Assembly (NCBI GenBank): GCA_950022655.1
Contig: OX465584.1
Coordinates: 57,818,335 to 57,882,334, forward strand
Direction of reading: 5' to 3'
Source of the DNA: Alentia gelatinosa
Taxonomy: Eukaryota; Annelida; Polychaeta; Phyllodocida; Polynoidae
Length of the DNA: 64,000 nucleotides
Shown: piece by piece, positions 1 through 9,783 of the stretch
Layout of the letters: each line of letters begins with the position of its first letter
How positions within the stretch are numbered: position 1 is the stretch's first letter
The notes under the pieces: model-generated
What the model was told of the DNA's origin: nothing
Seen by the model: only the letters and a program-made list of their open reading frames with translations
Database searches by the model: none
Made by a program: the position numbers and the translations under genes

Positions 1-80
1 TATATATATATTATTTTTTCCGCTGGGAAGTCGACACAGATCCCGCCAGATCACTGTATGAACACAGTAGAAAGAATTTT

Positions 81-86
<6 letters not shown>

Positions 87-155
<69 letters not shown>
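87..155. repeat. (TA)n microsatellite
   Basis: An uninterrupted AT dinucleotide run of about 69 bp is visible. The first bases of the window are a second short TA run. Confidence 0.97.
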
Positions 156-158
<3 letters not shown>

Positions 159-207
159 GAAAAACAAACAAGAACTATTTTCTGTGCAAGGATTAATTTC
201 AAAATGA

Positions 208-293
208 GTAGAATACGACTTTCGGTATTCTACTCAGTAGCGATCTGTAGGCTGCATATATTTAGTATTGAGACTCCATATTAGGTGGGTAAT
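208..293. repeat. Arm fragment of a hairpin-arm element
   Basis: The stretch ends in ATTAGGTGGGTAATAAAT and contains GCGATCTGTAGGCT. The same string ends the arms at 4795-4884 and 40090-40185, and in inverted form begins the arm at 34807. No palindrome partner is seen here, so this is a partial copy. Confidence 0.7.
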
Positions 294-406
294 AAATCCT
301 ACGGTGAATCAGAAGTAACCAAGAGAACATGTTAAGTCTAGAAGCCCAGACTAGCTAGGTGTAGACCTTAAGAAGAAGGGAGTAAGAACTCAAACACAGA
401 GATACT

Positions 407-775
407 TAGTAGAAACCCAACGAGAGTTAGACTTGACAATGTTTATGCCACAACGGGAAGGTCGCGTATTACTACACGAGGCGTAGCTGAGTGTAGTGAG
501 GAGCAGACCTGACCAGAGTGGCATAGACATTGACAAGTCTAACTCGAGTTCGGTTTCGTATTTATCCTACCTAGTCTATGCTTTTGTATTACTAAAAGAT
601 AAATATTGAGTCAATGACCAACAGAACTTTTTTTCATAGTAGCTGACATCCTGTTCTCTGATTGGTCGATATTGTTATTACTCTAGTGGCATAAAAAACA
701 CTTTATGTCACGGCCTGCCACATAAAATTTCCCTATGTTAAATCTATGGCGGTTTTTTATTAGCGGTAGGATAAT
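407..775. mobile_element. Hairpin-arm element, family with TTATCCTACC arm ends
   Basis: An insertion of about 369 bp relative to the empty site near 31902. It starts with a palindrome (421-549; stem including TTAGACTTGACAATG paired with CATTGACAAGTCTAA). An arm follows that begins TTATCCTACC and ends GGTAGGATAA. The palindrome centre holds TATTACTACACGAGG, like the centres of other copies. The exact ends are uncertain by a few bases. Confidence 0.8.
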
Positions 776-1454
776 ATGTACTACTATGAGTCATGAAATT
801 AACTGAGCTTTAATGCTGTAGCTTAGACATGTGCATCCAGTTTATATAAGCACAGCAGGTGGCACCTGAGTTCAGGGTAAGCTTGTAAACTCTGCCCTGC
901 AGCCAATCAGAATTGACAAGTCTTATTCCGGTCTGTCGCTAATGCCAAGGAGGGCTGCTCATGTCACTGACAACTCAGGTGTCAGTGTCATGTCAGAGCG
1001 CCCTGCCCCCATGTGGCCAGACTGGGAAATAGAGTGAGTGATAATAAGGGTAAATATGCCATTCACTACATGACTGCCATACGGTCAACATCTAGACAGG
1101 GAGGGAGCTACTACAAGATGGTGACTGTCCTAATGCAGTCACTTTGGTATTAATAATACTGGTAATTTGGATGACTTAACCCTTTCCCTGCAGCACCTAG
1201 TTCCCCTGTTCACCTCTACACGGCAGGCATTGCCTCCCCAAATGACCCTGCTACCGCAGGCACCTTTTTTGGAAATAGCAATGTCATGTGATGTGTCATG
1301 TGATTTAAGTAATTTACCTTGGTGACTGATCATATTTCATTATACCAAATCAAAGGTTAATATGCCTATTATAAATTGTCAAAATTTCTTTTAAATCAAA
1401 TAATTATCTTTTTATCTATTGAATTTTGTATATAAGTATCAATGATTCCTCTAA

Positions 1455-1542
1455 GATGCCTTGAGGTATCTTCCTGCCGTAGCCAGGGGAATGCCTGGAG
1501 GCATCTTCCTGCCGTAGCCAGGGGAATGCCTGGAGGCATCTT
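1455..1542. repeat. 35-bp subterminal tandem repeat with internal palindrome
   Basis: Two and a half units of about 35 bp, each starting with the palindrome ATGCCTGGAGGCAT and continuing CTTCCTGCCGTAGCCAG. The equivalent place in MITE 2 (13188-13283) has 34-bp units built the same way. Confidence 0.9.
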
Positions 1543-2638
1543 TTTTTTTTTTTTTTTTTCAAAAATTTCTTTATTGATGTCAATGGTTACATTTTGTACT
1601 TGTAGTTTTGTAGTCGCATTGGTTTCATGACAGCAATAAAGTGGCCAGTAGTGTCAGCTATACAATAAGCTGGTTTTCGTCACTAGGCCTCCCAGTGAAG
1701 GAGTTTTACATTCGACTAATAGACAGTACACCACTCTAACACTAACACTTACATGCAGCTATCTCTCATCTAACACTAGTACAGGATTCACTAAGTCAAA
1801 AGATAAAACTAGAGGCACATTTGTGGACAATATAGAAAACAAATAAATAGGGGAGGGGGATCCCCCCTAGTAGGCAGAACTTCCTCCCATAGCATTATAA
1901 GGTAGGAATGGTATTTAACATACATTGTTTTGATATACTCTTAAACTCAGGGTATGAGGGTGTATTTCTGGTTATCGGTGCCAAGGCATTCCATGTCATT
2001 GCCCCAGAGTAGTATACCGAGTTTCGGTATGCCTGGCAGTTCGGTCTGTGGGTGTGCAGCAGTGGTGCATCATTTGCCCTGGTTTGTGCTGTTTGATCAG
2101 CTTGGTATTTTACATTACGCGATCTGCTATACATATGGTTACGAAGGTGGCAATTTCTACGATCCGTTAGGAGTGGTACTTTCGCCCTGGCGTGCAGCTC
2201 TCTCACCGGTGTACGGGGTCCCAATTTCAGACAAACTCTCAGGCACTTATTCTGCAGAATTTGCAGGTTATCGAAGAGGTATATAGATGCGGTTCTGAAC
2301 AGTATGTCCCCATAATCCATGTATGGTAGTATGCAGGCCCTGTAGATTTGTAGGGCTGCCTCCGTTGTTAGATATTGTCTCATCTTGGACAATTGATATA
2401 GTCTATAGGATATGGTTTTAGTTAGCCGAGAGAAGTGTGATTTGTAGTCCAGTTGGGCATTGAGCTGCATGCCAAGGTAATTGTACGAATTCACATGCTG
2501 CAATTTTGTGTCGCCAATAACAAACTTACGATTGCCAAACAAACGTGATTTTTGTTTCGGGGAAAAGTACATAGATTTCGTTTTGCTCACATTTACCGTT
2601 AGTTTGTTCTGCTGACACCACATGTGCATAAGTAGAAG
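1543..2638 (-). mobile_element. 5'-truncated non-LTR retrotransposon
   Basis: On the minus strand an RT-like ORF is followed by an AT-rich 3' region and a poly(A) tail (T run 1543-1559 on plus). ATCTT at 1538-1542 and 2639-2643 is a plausible target duplication. Joining across it restores the GGCATCTTCCTGC phase of the tandem repeat, which supports these ends. The 5' part of the element is missing. Confidence 0.85.
1895..2629 (-). pseudogene. Non-LTR retrotransposon RT C-terminal fragment
   Basis: A 244-residue open frame resembles the C-terminal third of non-LTR retrotransposon reverse transcriptases (CR1/L2/Jockey-like). It has a WCQQNKLTVNVSKTKSM segment, then YNYLGMQL, an ILPYMDYGD segment, and near the end the TWNALAP and FKSISKQ motifs that typically close such proteins. 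The catalytic palm residues and any endonuclease domain are absent, because the element is truncated just upstream of this frame. It lies inside a LINE insertion that itself sits in a TTAA MITE, so it is not expected to be expressed. The exact clade is not certain from sequence reading alone. Confidence 0.85.
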
Positions 2639-2712
2639 ATCTTCCTGCTGTTAAAGGGTTAATCTCTTTGCATAGAAACCAATATAATTGGTCACGATAG
2701 GGATGTATTTAG

Positions 2713-3002
2713 AAGAAAACCCACGAAACGAAAATAGTTTGGTCCGTACCCCACCGAGTTTGACTGTAGAGTAATTCACGAAGCGAAGCTGAGTGAATTA
2801 CTCTGTGGTCAAACGAGGTGGAGTACAGACCAAGTTATTTTCATCGAGTTGGTTTCTGATTTTATCTCACCCCGTATAACATTAATTATCGATGAAATGA
2901 ATCACCCAATTAGCCATTGAGTATTGGGTTCACGAACCTCACGGCCGTGGAGTACGAGTTCCTAATGTTAAGCCTATGGAGAAAAATACCGGGGTGAGAT
3001 AA
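2713..3002. mobile_element. Hairpin-arm element, TTATCTCACCCC family
   Basis: A palindrome spans 2713-2857; its arms include GTCCGTACCCCACCGAG and its centre is AATTCACGAAGCG facing CTGAGTGAATT. An arm bounded by TTATCTCACCCC (2862) and GGGGTGAGATAA (ending near 3002) follows. It lies about 40 bp past the donor of the exon ending at 3044. Confidence 0.85.
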
Positions 3003-3043
3003 AGACTGGAGCTTAACAATGTGTTAAAACTGATTACAATTAC

Positions 3044-3185
3044 CTCCTCCTGTCGTTTTCTGATGGCATCCTGTCGCCTCTCCTGTTCCTGTCTCAAGAG
3101 TTGCTCCTTCTCCGACATTCGTGATTTCTGACTCTCCCGTACTCGCTCTCGCCTCTCCTCCTCCTCGGCCACCAGCCGTTGGTAC
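3044..3185 (-). CDS. FSIP2-like gene, coding exon 4
   Basis: This 142-nt minus-strand exon has an acceptor TTTAAAATCAG and a donor GAG|GTAATT. It supplies one base that completes a split Arg codon from exon 3, then 47 codons rich in Glu, Arg and Gln (RLVAEEEERRERVRESQKSR... to KRQEE), a likely charged coiled coil. The phase fits exon 3 exactly and ends in phase 0. In FSIP2 proteins a charged coiled-coil segment follows the conserved N-terminal region, which agrees. The next exon would lie at lower coordinates; I see no convincing candidate in 1-3043, so the gene probably continues outside the window. A MITE ends 14 nt upstream of its acceptor. Confidence 0.75.
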
Positions 3186-3199
3186 CTGATTTTAAATAT

Positions 3200-3504
3200 C
3201 AGGGATGGCAGTTGGGGTCAGAAAAAAACAAGGAAATATTTCCCTTGACAATTTAGGGATTAAACCCAAAACACCGAAAATGTATTAGATACAAGTAGAG
3301 TTATTACTACTAAACTTATGCTTCTAAGAAGGGTCTGTGGGTAGGTAGAGTTGGGAATTAAGGCTTGTTACTGATATGAGTAATATATCGGTTGTATCTC
3401 GCTACTTTGTGTTATTATATGTTCATTTTACACAAGGAAAGGGATTGCACATTTCAAAATAAAAACACAGATTTCCGCGGAAACAAGGAAAACTGACATC
3501 CCTG
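3200..3504. mobile_element. MITE, CAGGGATGTCAG family, copy in intron 3
   Basis: It begins CAGGGATGGCAG and ends AACTGACATCCCTG. Internally it matches 6866-7174 along its whole length (for example GAGTAATATATCGGTTG). It lies 14 nt upstream of the exon 4 acceptor. No clear target duplication is seen at this copy. Confidence 0.85.
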
Positions 3505-4579
3505 GACTAATACAGCGGGGATGTAAGTCGTTGTTAGGAGAAAATGTGGAAATATTTTTTGTATGGAATTTCTGGCCCCAGAGAGACTGAGAAAACATGG
3601 AAAACATGTCGGTGTCGGCCATAGTATGGAGCTGAGGGTGTATGGGGGAGATTCATACCACGATTTTACTGCGGTGAATGAGGCTCAGTTGAAATCATCT
3701 TTGTTTTACATAAGGAAAAAGAATTATGTATACTGAAAGTGGATTTCCTTGGAAAACTGACGTCTCTGATACAACGGGGAAGTAAGTTGGGGCCAGGAAC
3801 AAAGGTGGAAATAGTTTTTATGTGGAATTTGCTGATTCAGCGATACCAAGGAACGTGGGAAAATAAGTTGACAACAGCGTGTGAGCTGGGGGTCTATGGC
3901 GAGGTTCAAACAACCTTTTAAACAAAATGTGATTGGCTGAAGTGAAGTCCACTAAAATTACTCTTACTGGTAATAAAGGACTGCAAATGACCAATGATCC
4001 GCACTTGAACTTATAGACTTGAACATTACATATTTGGATCCTGGAGAAATGGCAAGTTGATTAGGTGCAAGTGGGTTACACAGTATTTTTTTCCCTATTC
4101 TCCTAGCAGAATACGGCCTTCCGTATTCTACTCGGTAGGAATCTGTAGGCTCTACCGCCGTCCTCCATAAATAATTTGTGTTTTTGTTTGGAAAACAGTC
4201 TTCGTTGAAATTCATTTTCTATGTATACTATTTGTTTGCATACTGTCTGATCTTATCAGAGTTCCCTAATGACAAGTCTGACAGCTCCTGGTCTATAAAT
4301 AGAACCTACTTTACGACCACCTTGCCGACACAGCTATAGAAACATGATCTTATAGAAGGACTAATTAATGGGTTAAAGATATTTGATAGTCAGCCCGTAG
4401 ATGTTAAACTGAAGCTGGTTTATAGTTTCGAGTTGTTCGTTCACATTATTACATTAATATAAAGCCTTTATTCTACTCTGTCTACTCATAGTTTTAAACA
4501 TTTATAAATAGAAATAGGCCTACAATTCAGACATTGCCTTGGGCGTTCACTCCCACGTGCCTCTCTTATAGCGTATAAA
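3505..4579. other. Intron sequence with decayed repeat pieces
   Basis: No coding exon is seen. Pieces resembling the CAGGGATGTCAG MITE occur at about 3520-3780. An arm fragment with AATACGGCCTTCCGTATTC lies at about 4085-4160. Confidence 0.5.
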
Positions 4580-4884
4580 AAAACCAATATCACCATGATT
4601 TGGATCTGTTTGTTCGTATTTTCTGCGTAGTTGATGCGTATTAAAACTCCAAGCGACAGTGAGGAGTATTACGTAGTGTCAACTACAAGGAAAATACGAC
4701 CACATAGATTGTTCAGTTCACCTTTCGACTAATTATCAGGAAAAAATCTTGAAATAATTAGAGATTTGAGGTAAGCGCCATGCATTGTTTATATCAATAC
4801 GGCTTTCAGGAATCTACTCAGTAGCGATCTGTAGGCTCCATAGGCTTAGTATGGAGATTTCGTATCAGGTGGGTAATAAATAAA
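4580..4884. mobile_element. Hairpin-arm element, decayed, CCATGATTTGGATCTG family
   Basis: A degenerate palindrome at 4580-4725 carries CCATGATTTGGATCTG and a GTAGTTGATGCGTATTA centre, as in the copies at 34807 and 39821. An arm follows that ends TCAGGTGGGTAATAAAT. Many stem mismatches show it is old. Confidence 0.7.
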
Positions 4885-5253
4885 TAGAACGAATGGAGGA
4901 GTCGATCCTAAAAGGCTGCGCCACTGGAACGGCGATTTGGCAACCAAACTAAAATCGCCAATACACACAATTAATTTGTCATTTAAGAAAACTAAGCTAA
5001 AAAGTGTAATTTTCACACAAATATAATTTCTCTAAATCAGTCCCCTTTTATCTGGGTTGATTAAAAATATCTTTTGTTAAATCAATAGCTTTTATGTACC
5101 AATGTGAAAGATAGCTTTAGAAGTCGGTTTTGTTACAAACTTCTATGACACTCATGTAATAGCCAAAGAATAGCTCGAGACGTCTCTTGAGCAGCTTTTG
5201 AGTAGGACTACTGTGATAGAATTTATTTTTGAGGTGAGAAATGAAAGAAATAC

Positions 5254-5381
5254 CTGGCTCTCTCTCGTTCACGTTGCTGCTGCAGCCGCTGCCTTATCTG
5301 CTTCACTCTCCACTCGTGGCTCCCCTCCACGTCTTCACCCTTTGTTACTCGTGATCTGCGCTTGGAGTGCCCTTGTTTGGT
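5254..5381 (-). CDS. FSIP2-like gene, coding exon 3
   Basis: A 128-nt exon on the minus strand, acceptor TTTTGATGTAG and donor CCAG|GTATTT. It starts in phase 0, matching the end of exon 2, and encodes 42 codons plus two bases. The product is basic and Gln/Arg-rich (TKQGHSKRRSRVTKG near the start, QIRQRLQQQRERERA at the end). The last two bases AG join G from exon 4 to give Arg, which continues the same charged helix. I found this exon by splice signals and phase rather than by a distinctive motif. Its strongest support is that phases agree on both sides. Confidence 0.65.
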
Positions 5382-5655
5382 CTACATCAAAATCAATCCA
5401 TTACTATTATTACCAGCGCACCTTTCGCCATTGTAAAATGGTGGAGGCCCTCAGAGGATCGTCTCAGGGTAAGGACATCAGAAAACCACAGTAGTGGGTT
5501 TTGTATTTTACATGGCTAGAAATTAATTCTGAGAGAAAAAGTATATCTGGGTATAAACCTGCAAAAATAGAACAGCAGGTTTGAGTTTTTCTGCACACAA
5601 GAATCTCACTCTCGAAGGATGTCAGTCAACCCGAACCACTCGAATTAGTTTCAGA

Positions 5656-5814
5656 TTTTATCCCATACCTGGATTCTAATGAAAAATGTCATTGAAATGT
5701 TTTAATCAGGTTTTAAAAAGGATGATTTTTTTTCTCAAAAGTATTCCCAAGAGCGTTGGGGACGAATTTCATTTGTTAGGTCTATGGAGAAAACTGCCAG
5801 AGGTGGGATAAAAA
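5656..5814. repeat. Isolated arm of a hairpin-arm element
   Basis: TTTATCCCATACCTGG at the left faces CCAGAGGTGGGATAAAA at the right. The internal GTCTATGGAGAAAA string is shared with arms at 2862-3002 and 17945-18084. No palindrome is attached. Confidence 0.65.
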
Positions 5815-6365
5815 GATACACTCTTGCTATTTTAAGCATTGGATATGTCTCACGTTTCACCTTTATGTGTACATATAATGATGTAAATAATTCTACATCA
5901 TTACAAAACCCCGGAAACATACCTAATCGACAAACTTTTTTACAGTATTCTTTTGGTTGAATCTTTTATTATTGACAAGGCTGAAATTGATCTAACCACG
6001 GACTGGGATGGGGTCCGTTGTCTAAAAACTCTATTTCTATTTTATTCACTGGCTCAATCTCAGCCTTATACAATTCAGATATAAACTTGAACACTCATGA
6101 CTATGGCTTAACATGTTACCATTATCACAATAGTAACCAAGCATAGTAAAAAATTACCTCGCAACCATAAAATTGCTCTGCAGACCGCTCCTGATCTGAT
6201 ATAACCTACATCATTTATGCAATAGAATTACACCCTGATGAAGCGGCTCATAAGCCCAAAACACGTCGATCAAATACGTCTTATAATAGCATCCTTATTT
6301 ACCAGTAAGCCCTAGCCTAATACAGAGTTAGTGGGAATACTTTATAAAAAAAAAAATTAAAAAAA
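5815..6365. other. Intron 2 sequence, nothing recognised
   Basis: Low-GC DNA with no exon signals or strong repeats that I can name. CCCTGATGAAGCGGCTCATAA near 6234 resembles conserved tails of some repeats but is not assigned. Confidence 0.4.
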
Positions 6366-6506
6366 ATAATAATAATAATAACAACAATAATAATAATAAT
6401 AATGATAATAATAATAATATAGATAATAATAATAATGATAATAATAATGATAATAATGATAACAATAATGATAACAATAATGATAACAATAACGATAACA
6501 ATAATG

Positions 6507-6581
<75 letters not shown>
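6366..6581. repeat. (AAT)n microsatellite beside a splice donor
   Basis: About 215 bp of imperfect then pure AAT/ATT triplets, with AAC and GAT interruptions. It ends 20 bp from the exon 2/intron 2 boundary. Long poly-Ile and poly-Leu frames here are artefacts of the repeat. Confidence 0.97.
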
Positions 6582-6601
6582 GAAAAAAAATCAACTCTTA
6601 C

Positions 6602-6850
6602 CTGCCTTCTCCGGTCTAGGGCGAGGTTAATCCTTCGCAGGTACTGTCGATATTCATTGTACTCGCGGAGAGTACACACCACCTTGCCCTCCCGTGTGAT
6701 GAACCCTCCTTGTCGCAGCCTCTTGCGCATGTGGTCCGTGTCTAGGTGTGGTTTGAGGTGGGGGTCGTGGAGAGCTTTATAGTCGTTCGACATGGTCTGA
6801 GAATACGGGTCGGTGAGGTCGAAATCCAGCTCACGGGTGCTTTTGTGTCT
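6602..6850 (-). CDS. FSIP2-like gene, coding exon 2
   Basis: A 249-nt (83-codon) minus-strand exon, acceptor TTTTACTGATAG and donor GGCAG|GTAAGAG, phase 0 at both ends. The product contains, in order, FDLTDPY, YKALHDPHLK, an LRQGGFITREGKVVCTLRE segment and YRQYLRRINL. These match, in the same order and spacing, the conserved N-terminal region of fibrous sheath-interacting protein 2 as I know it (a large sperm-flagellum fibrous-sheath protein in vertebrates). Whether the invertebrate protein has the same role is not shown. An in-frame ATG at 6793 is internal, because the reading frame runs upstream to a good acceptor and joins exon 1 in phase. Confidence 0.85.
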
Positions 6851-6865
6851 CTATCAGTAAAAGAG

Positions 6866-7174
6866 CAGGGATGTCAGTATGGGTCAGAAAAAAAAGGAAA
6901 TATTTCCAATGACAATTCCGGGTTTAAACCTGACATATATACACCAAAAACGTATTAGATACAAGTAATGTTATTATAACTAGACATATGCTTCTAAGAA
7001 GAGTATATGGGTAGGTAGAGTATTGAATTAAGGTTTGTTACTGATATGAGTAATATATCGGTTGTATCTCGCTACTGCGTTGTTATATGCTCATTTTACA
7101 CAAGGAAATGGATTTCACATTTCAGAAATGCAAAACACGGATTTCTGCGAAAACAAGGAAAACTGACGTCCCTG
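6866..7174. mobile_element. MITE, CAGGGATGTCAG family, copy in intron 1
   Basis: Termini CAGGGATGTCAGT and AACTGACGTCCCTG form an inverted repeat. AAAGAG at 6860-6865 and 7175-7180 is a 6-bp direct duplication. It has the same orientation as the copy at 3200 and lies 15 nt upstream of the exon 2 acceptor. Confidence 0.88.
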
Positions 7175-9597
7175 AAAGAGGGACAATAATTAACATACAA
7201 TGACATAGAAAGATAAATCGGCAATGAGACTAATTGCTTGTTTGTTTGTTTGTTGTTGGTGGTTTAACGTTCCAAGGGACCCTGAGGGTATATAGGGACT
7301 ATCAATGATTTAAGCTTTTCACTTTCGTAGACTTATTTCAGTTAATTCTATTCAATGTTTTCAAATATTTTGTATACAATCAAAGAGATTTGTCTCATTT
7401 AAAAACATGATAATATCTTTCTTAAGAATAGTTTCAAACAACATTTTCATGTTGTAACTGTTTTTCAAGTACTTTCTTCTATTTTCTTGTACCCTTTATG
7501 TGAACAATACTTTCCTACCATAGTATGAGAAGGTTAATCATTAGAAATACTTTATTGGTACAGCAGTTATGTAACATACATTTAAAAAAAAAAAAATCCA
7601 TAGAAGGGAATTATGGAACCATTTAAAAAGTGAAAAAAGATGGAGGAACCCTTCAGTCCTGAGAATGCCTGGAGGCCTTTCCCTGATGGACCCTATAGAT
7701 GCCTCCGGGCATTCCGCTGATGAATGCTGAAGATGCTTTCAGTGATAATTTGGGTAGTTCTTTTTAAGGATAATTTTGAGGATACTTTGTTTATGTAATA
7801 TCATGATTTTTTAGTACAGAAAACAATATTATCATTCCAATTAACTGTTGGCAAGAATGCTGTATCCATGGAAATTCTGGGTACCAGTCCCCAGATATCG
7901 AGAGTTGTGCTCACTGGGTAGGTCTTCTACAATACAGCCACGCCCTCTTGGGGAAATGGCCAGAACTTTCCCATCATTTCCAGTCTCTTCTCTTGAACTC
8001 CGGCTGCTTGGAGAACCCCTGGTGAAAGGTAATGGTACTGCAGCCTAGGTCTGTCAGCTTTCTAATGAACCATTTTAAAAGGTTATCTATTCCATTGTGA
8101 AATATTCATATTAGTTTATTTTGTGGTGTCATTTTAAACCAATGTAAAGAGGCTATGGGGGGGGGGGGGGGGGGTCTTGTGAGGGAGAGATTTGCAAGGA
8201 GAGATTGTTGAGATTTGTTCATTTATTGTTTATGAATGTTTATACTATTCTCCAATCACTCTCTATTCATAAGTTAGATTCTATATTTCATGATTAAGTT
8301 ACAGTAATATACCGGAGTGGGCTATTCAACCATATACAAGAATTAAACTTATCTGGGGGCGGGGGGCGGGCAGGTGCATATACTTGAGGAATACAGGTAA
8401 GGTAGTCCAATTTTGCCCCCCCCCCCCCCCCCCCCACACACACACACCGAGAAGACAGGTCCCTCTGTATGCCCTTGCCTTGGGCCCTGACAATTCTCCC
8501 AAATAGCCTCAGGTGTGTGGCACCCCTCTCCCTGAAATTAATAGGGCTTCTCCCTCCCCCCCCCCCTCGGATTCCAAGGACCCCAGCAATCTAGAAATCC
8601 AAATGCTTCCAGGCGCTTCACATGTCTCCATGTGGGTAGCCCCTCTACCTGAAACAAATCCTTGGAATAGTCTGTATGATATATGAAATCCTAATGATTC
8701 TGTTGGCTTTGCCCCCTAGACCCCCAGAGGGTCTTAGCTTCTATACCATCACAATGTGTAACCCCCCTTTACAAACCCAAATCTTGTGAACAGCTTGTAT
8801 CATTTAATTTATAAAATCTAAATGTTTCCTCAGGCTTCACCCACTTAACCCCACCAATAGGTTTTGTCACTCAACCCCTATGTTAATCATGTAACCTAAA
8901 AAGACTATCTAATCTGCACAAGCCAAACACTTCAGGGGCTGTTCCCCATGGACCCCAAAGGAGGCCCTTCGCCTTTACTTAGACAGGTAGTCTCAGGTGT
9001 GTAGTCAGATTTAGTGCGACTCTCCGTTCGTTCCTCACTGGAGAGTCAGACCACTTGGAGTCATAGGCAAACTTTGAGACTCACATGATCGCTGGTAACC
9101 AGCTCAAAAAGTCAATTCAAAATTCAAGGATTAAAAATGGCGGATGGTTGATGGAGGAGCTCTCCATTCAGAGATTTAAAGGAGGATTAGATAAAGAAAA
9201 AGTTAAGATCCGATGCTCATATGATGTGGTATTGAAGATTGTGATGTAAGTTGTTGAATTAAACTGTATTTTACTTCCTGACACCTCCTTTGCAAACGTG
9301 CCCCCCCCCCCCCCCCTTCCGCAAAACGAAATCCTGGATACAGCTTGTATAATCTACAAGGATAAAAGCTCAGATCCGGGGCCTCTAGCTTAATAGGGCC
9401 CCACCTCCCCTAAACAAAATCATTCATAGGGGCAAAGAACTATACGGCGGGGATAGGGTACGCCAATGATTCATATGGACTTGGATGTGTGTGTGGGGAG
9501 GGGGGGGGGGGGGGGGTGAGGGTTCCTACGTTGTGCAAAATGATATACGCTGTTTCATTGGTTTGTTTTAGCTGAGGCTTAGTGGGGAATTTCCTAC
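7175..9597. other. Intron 1 with SINE tail and homopolymer tracts
   Basis: An inverted SINE-type tail (GTTTGTTTGTTGTTGG then TTTAACGTTCC) lies at about 7224-7275. A palindromic stretch with ATGCCTGGAGGC at 7664-7730 resembles the MITE tandem unit. Long G or C runs lie at 8157-8174, 8416-8435, 9301-9316 and 9500-9516, with a (CA)n run at 8436-8447. No exon is seen. Confidence 0.6.
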
Positions 9598-9783
9598 CTT
9601 TTCTCCTAGGTTTGTTGTGTACAACAATACGTTTTTCCTTGGCCCTGGGATCATAGGAAGTTTCGAGTCCAGAGACAACGTTACCCATGTCGGTAGCGGG
9701 TTTTTCGGAAGTTCTGGCCGACATACAGAACTATCCGACTCCGAGGCTTGGTAATTCCTCCGCGGAAGTGATAATCTCTCCAT
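9598..9783 (-). CDS. FSIP2-like gene, coding exon 1 with start codon
   Basis: The ATG at 9783 sits in a good context (AAAATCATGG) and opens 62 codons ending at the donor GAAAAG|GTAGGA. The C-terminal half carries DSKLPMIPGPRKN and LLYTTNLGEK, a close match to the conserved N-terminal LP.IPG...YTTN.GEK signature of FSIP2 as I recall it. The frame is open a little upstream, but no earlier ATG is seen and a GTG start is unlikely in an animal. The phase-0 end matches exon 2, 2.7 kb away. Exons 1-4 together give about 235 residues of a protein that is thousands of residues long in vertebrates. Confidence 0.8.

Larger units (their letters stand above)
1180..2658. mobile_element. TTAA-flanked MITE 1, split by a LINE insertion
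   Basis: TTAA at 1176-1179 and 2659-2662 flanks termini CCCTTTCCCTGCAGC and, inverted, CCCTTTAACAGCAGG. Copy 2 of the host repeat has a single TTAA at 32331-32334, the expected empty site. CCCT ends with a TTAA duplication are the pattern of piggyBac-type elements; assignment to that superfamily is inference. Without the LINE the element is about 380 bp. Confidence 0.8.
325..2708 (+). repeat. Interspersed repeat, copy 1, interrupted by nested insertions
   Basis: The pieces 325-406, 776-1179 and 2659-2708 together match 31822-32382 almost base for base, including the CCAATCAGAA and CATGTGGCCAGAC stretches. Copy 2 lacks the DNA at 407-775 and 1180-2658, so copy 1 carries later insertions. No coding content is seen; the repeat itself is unclassified. 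Confidence 0.85.

Noticed and set aside
2939..3172. Intronless 77-codon gene starting at GTG 3172
   Set aside because: Frame and splice sites show it is an internal exon (3185-3044); the C-terminal part is intron.
6435..6782. Poly-Ile/Met ORF on plus
   Set aside because: It is translation of the AAT microsatellite and the antisense of the FSIP2-like exon.
6317..6793. Single 158-codon minus-strand gene with a poly-Ile tail
   Set aside because: Only the part to 6602 is exon; a clear GTAAGAG donor precedes the microsatellite that encodes poly-Ile.
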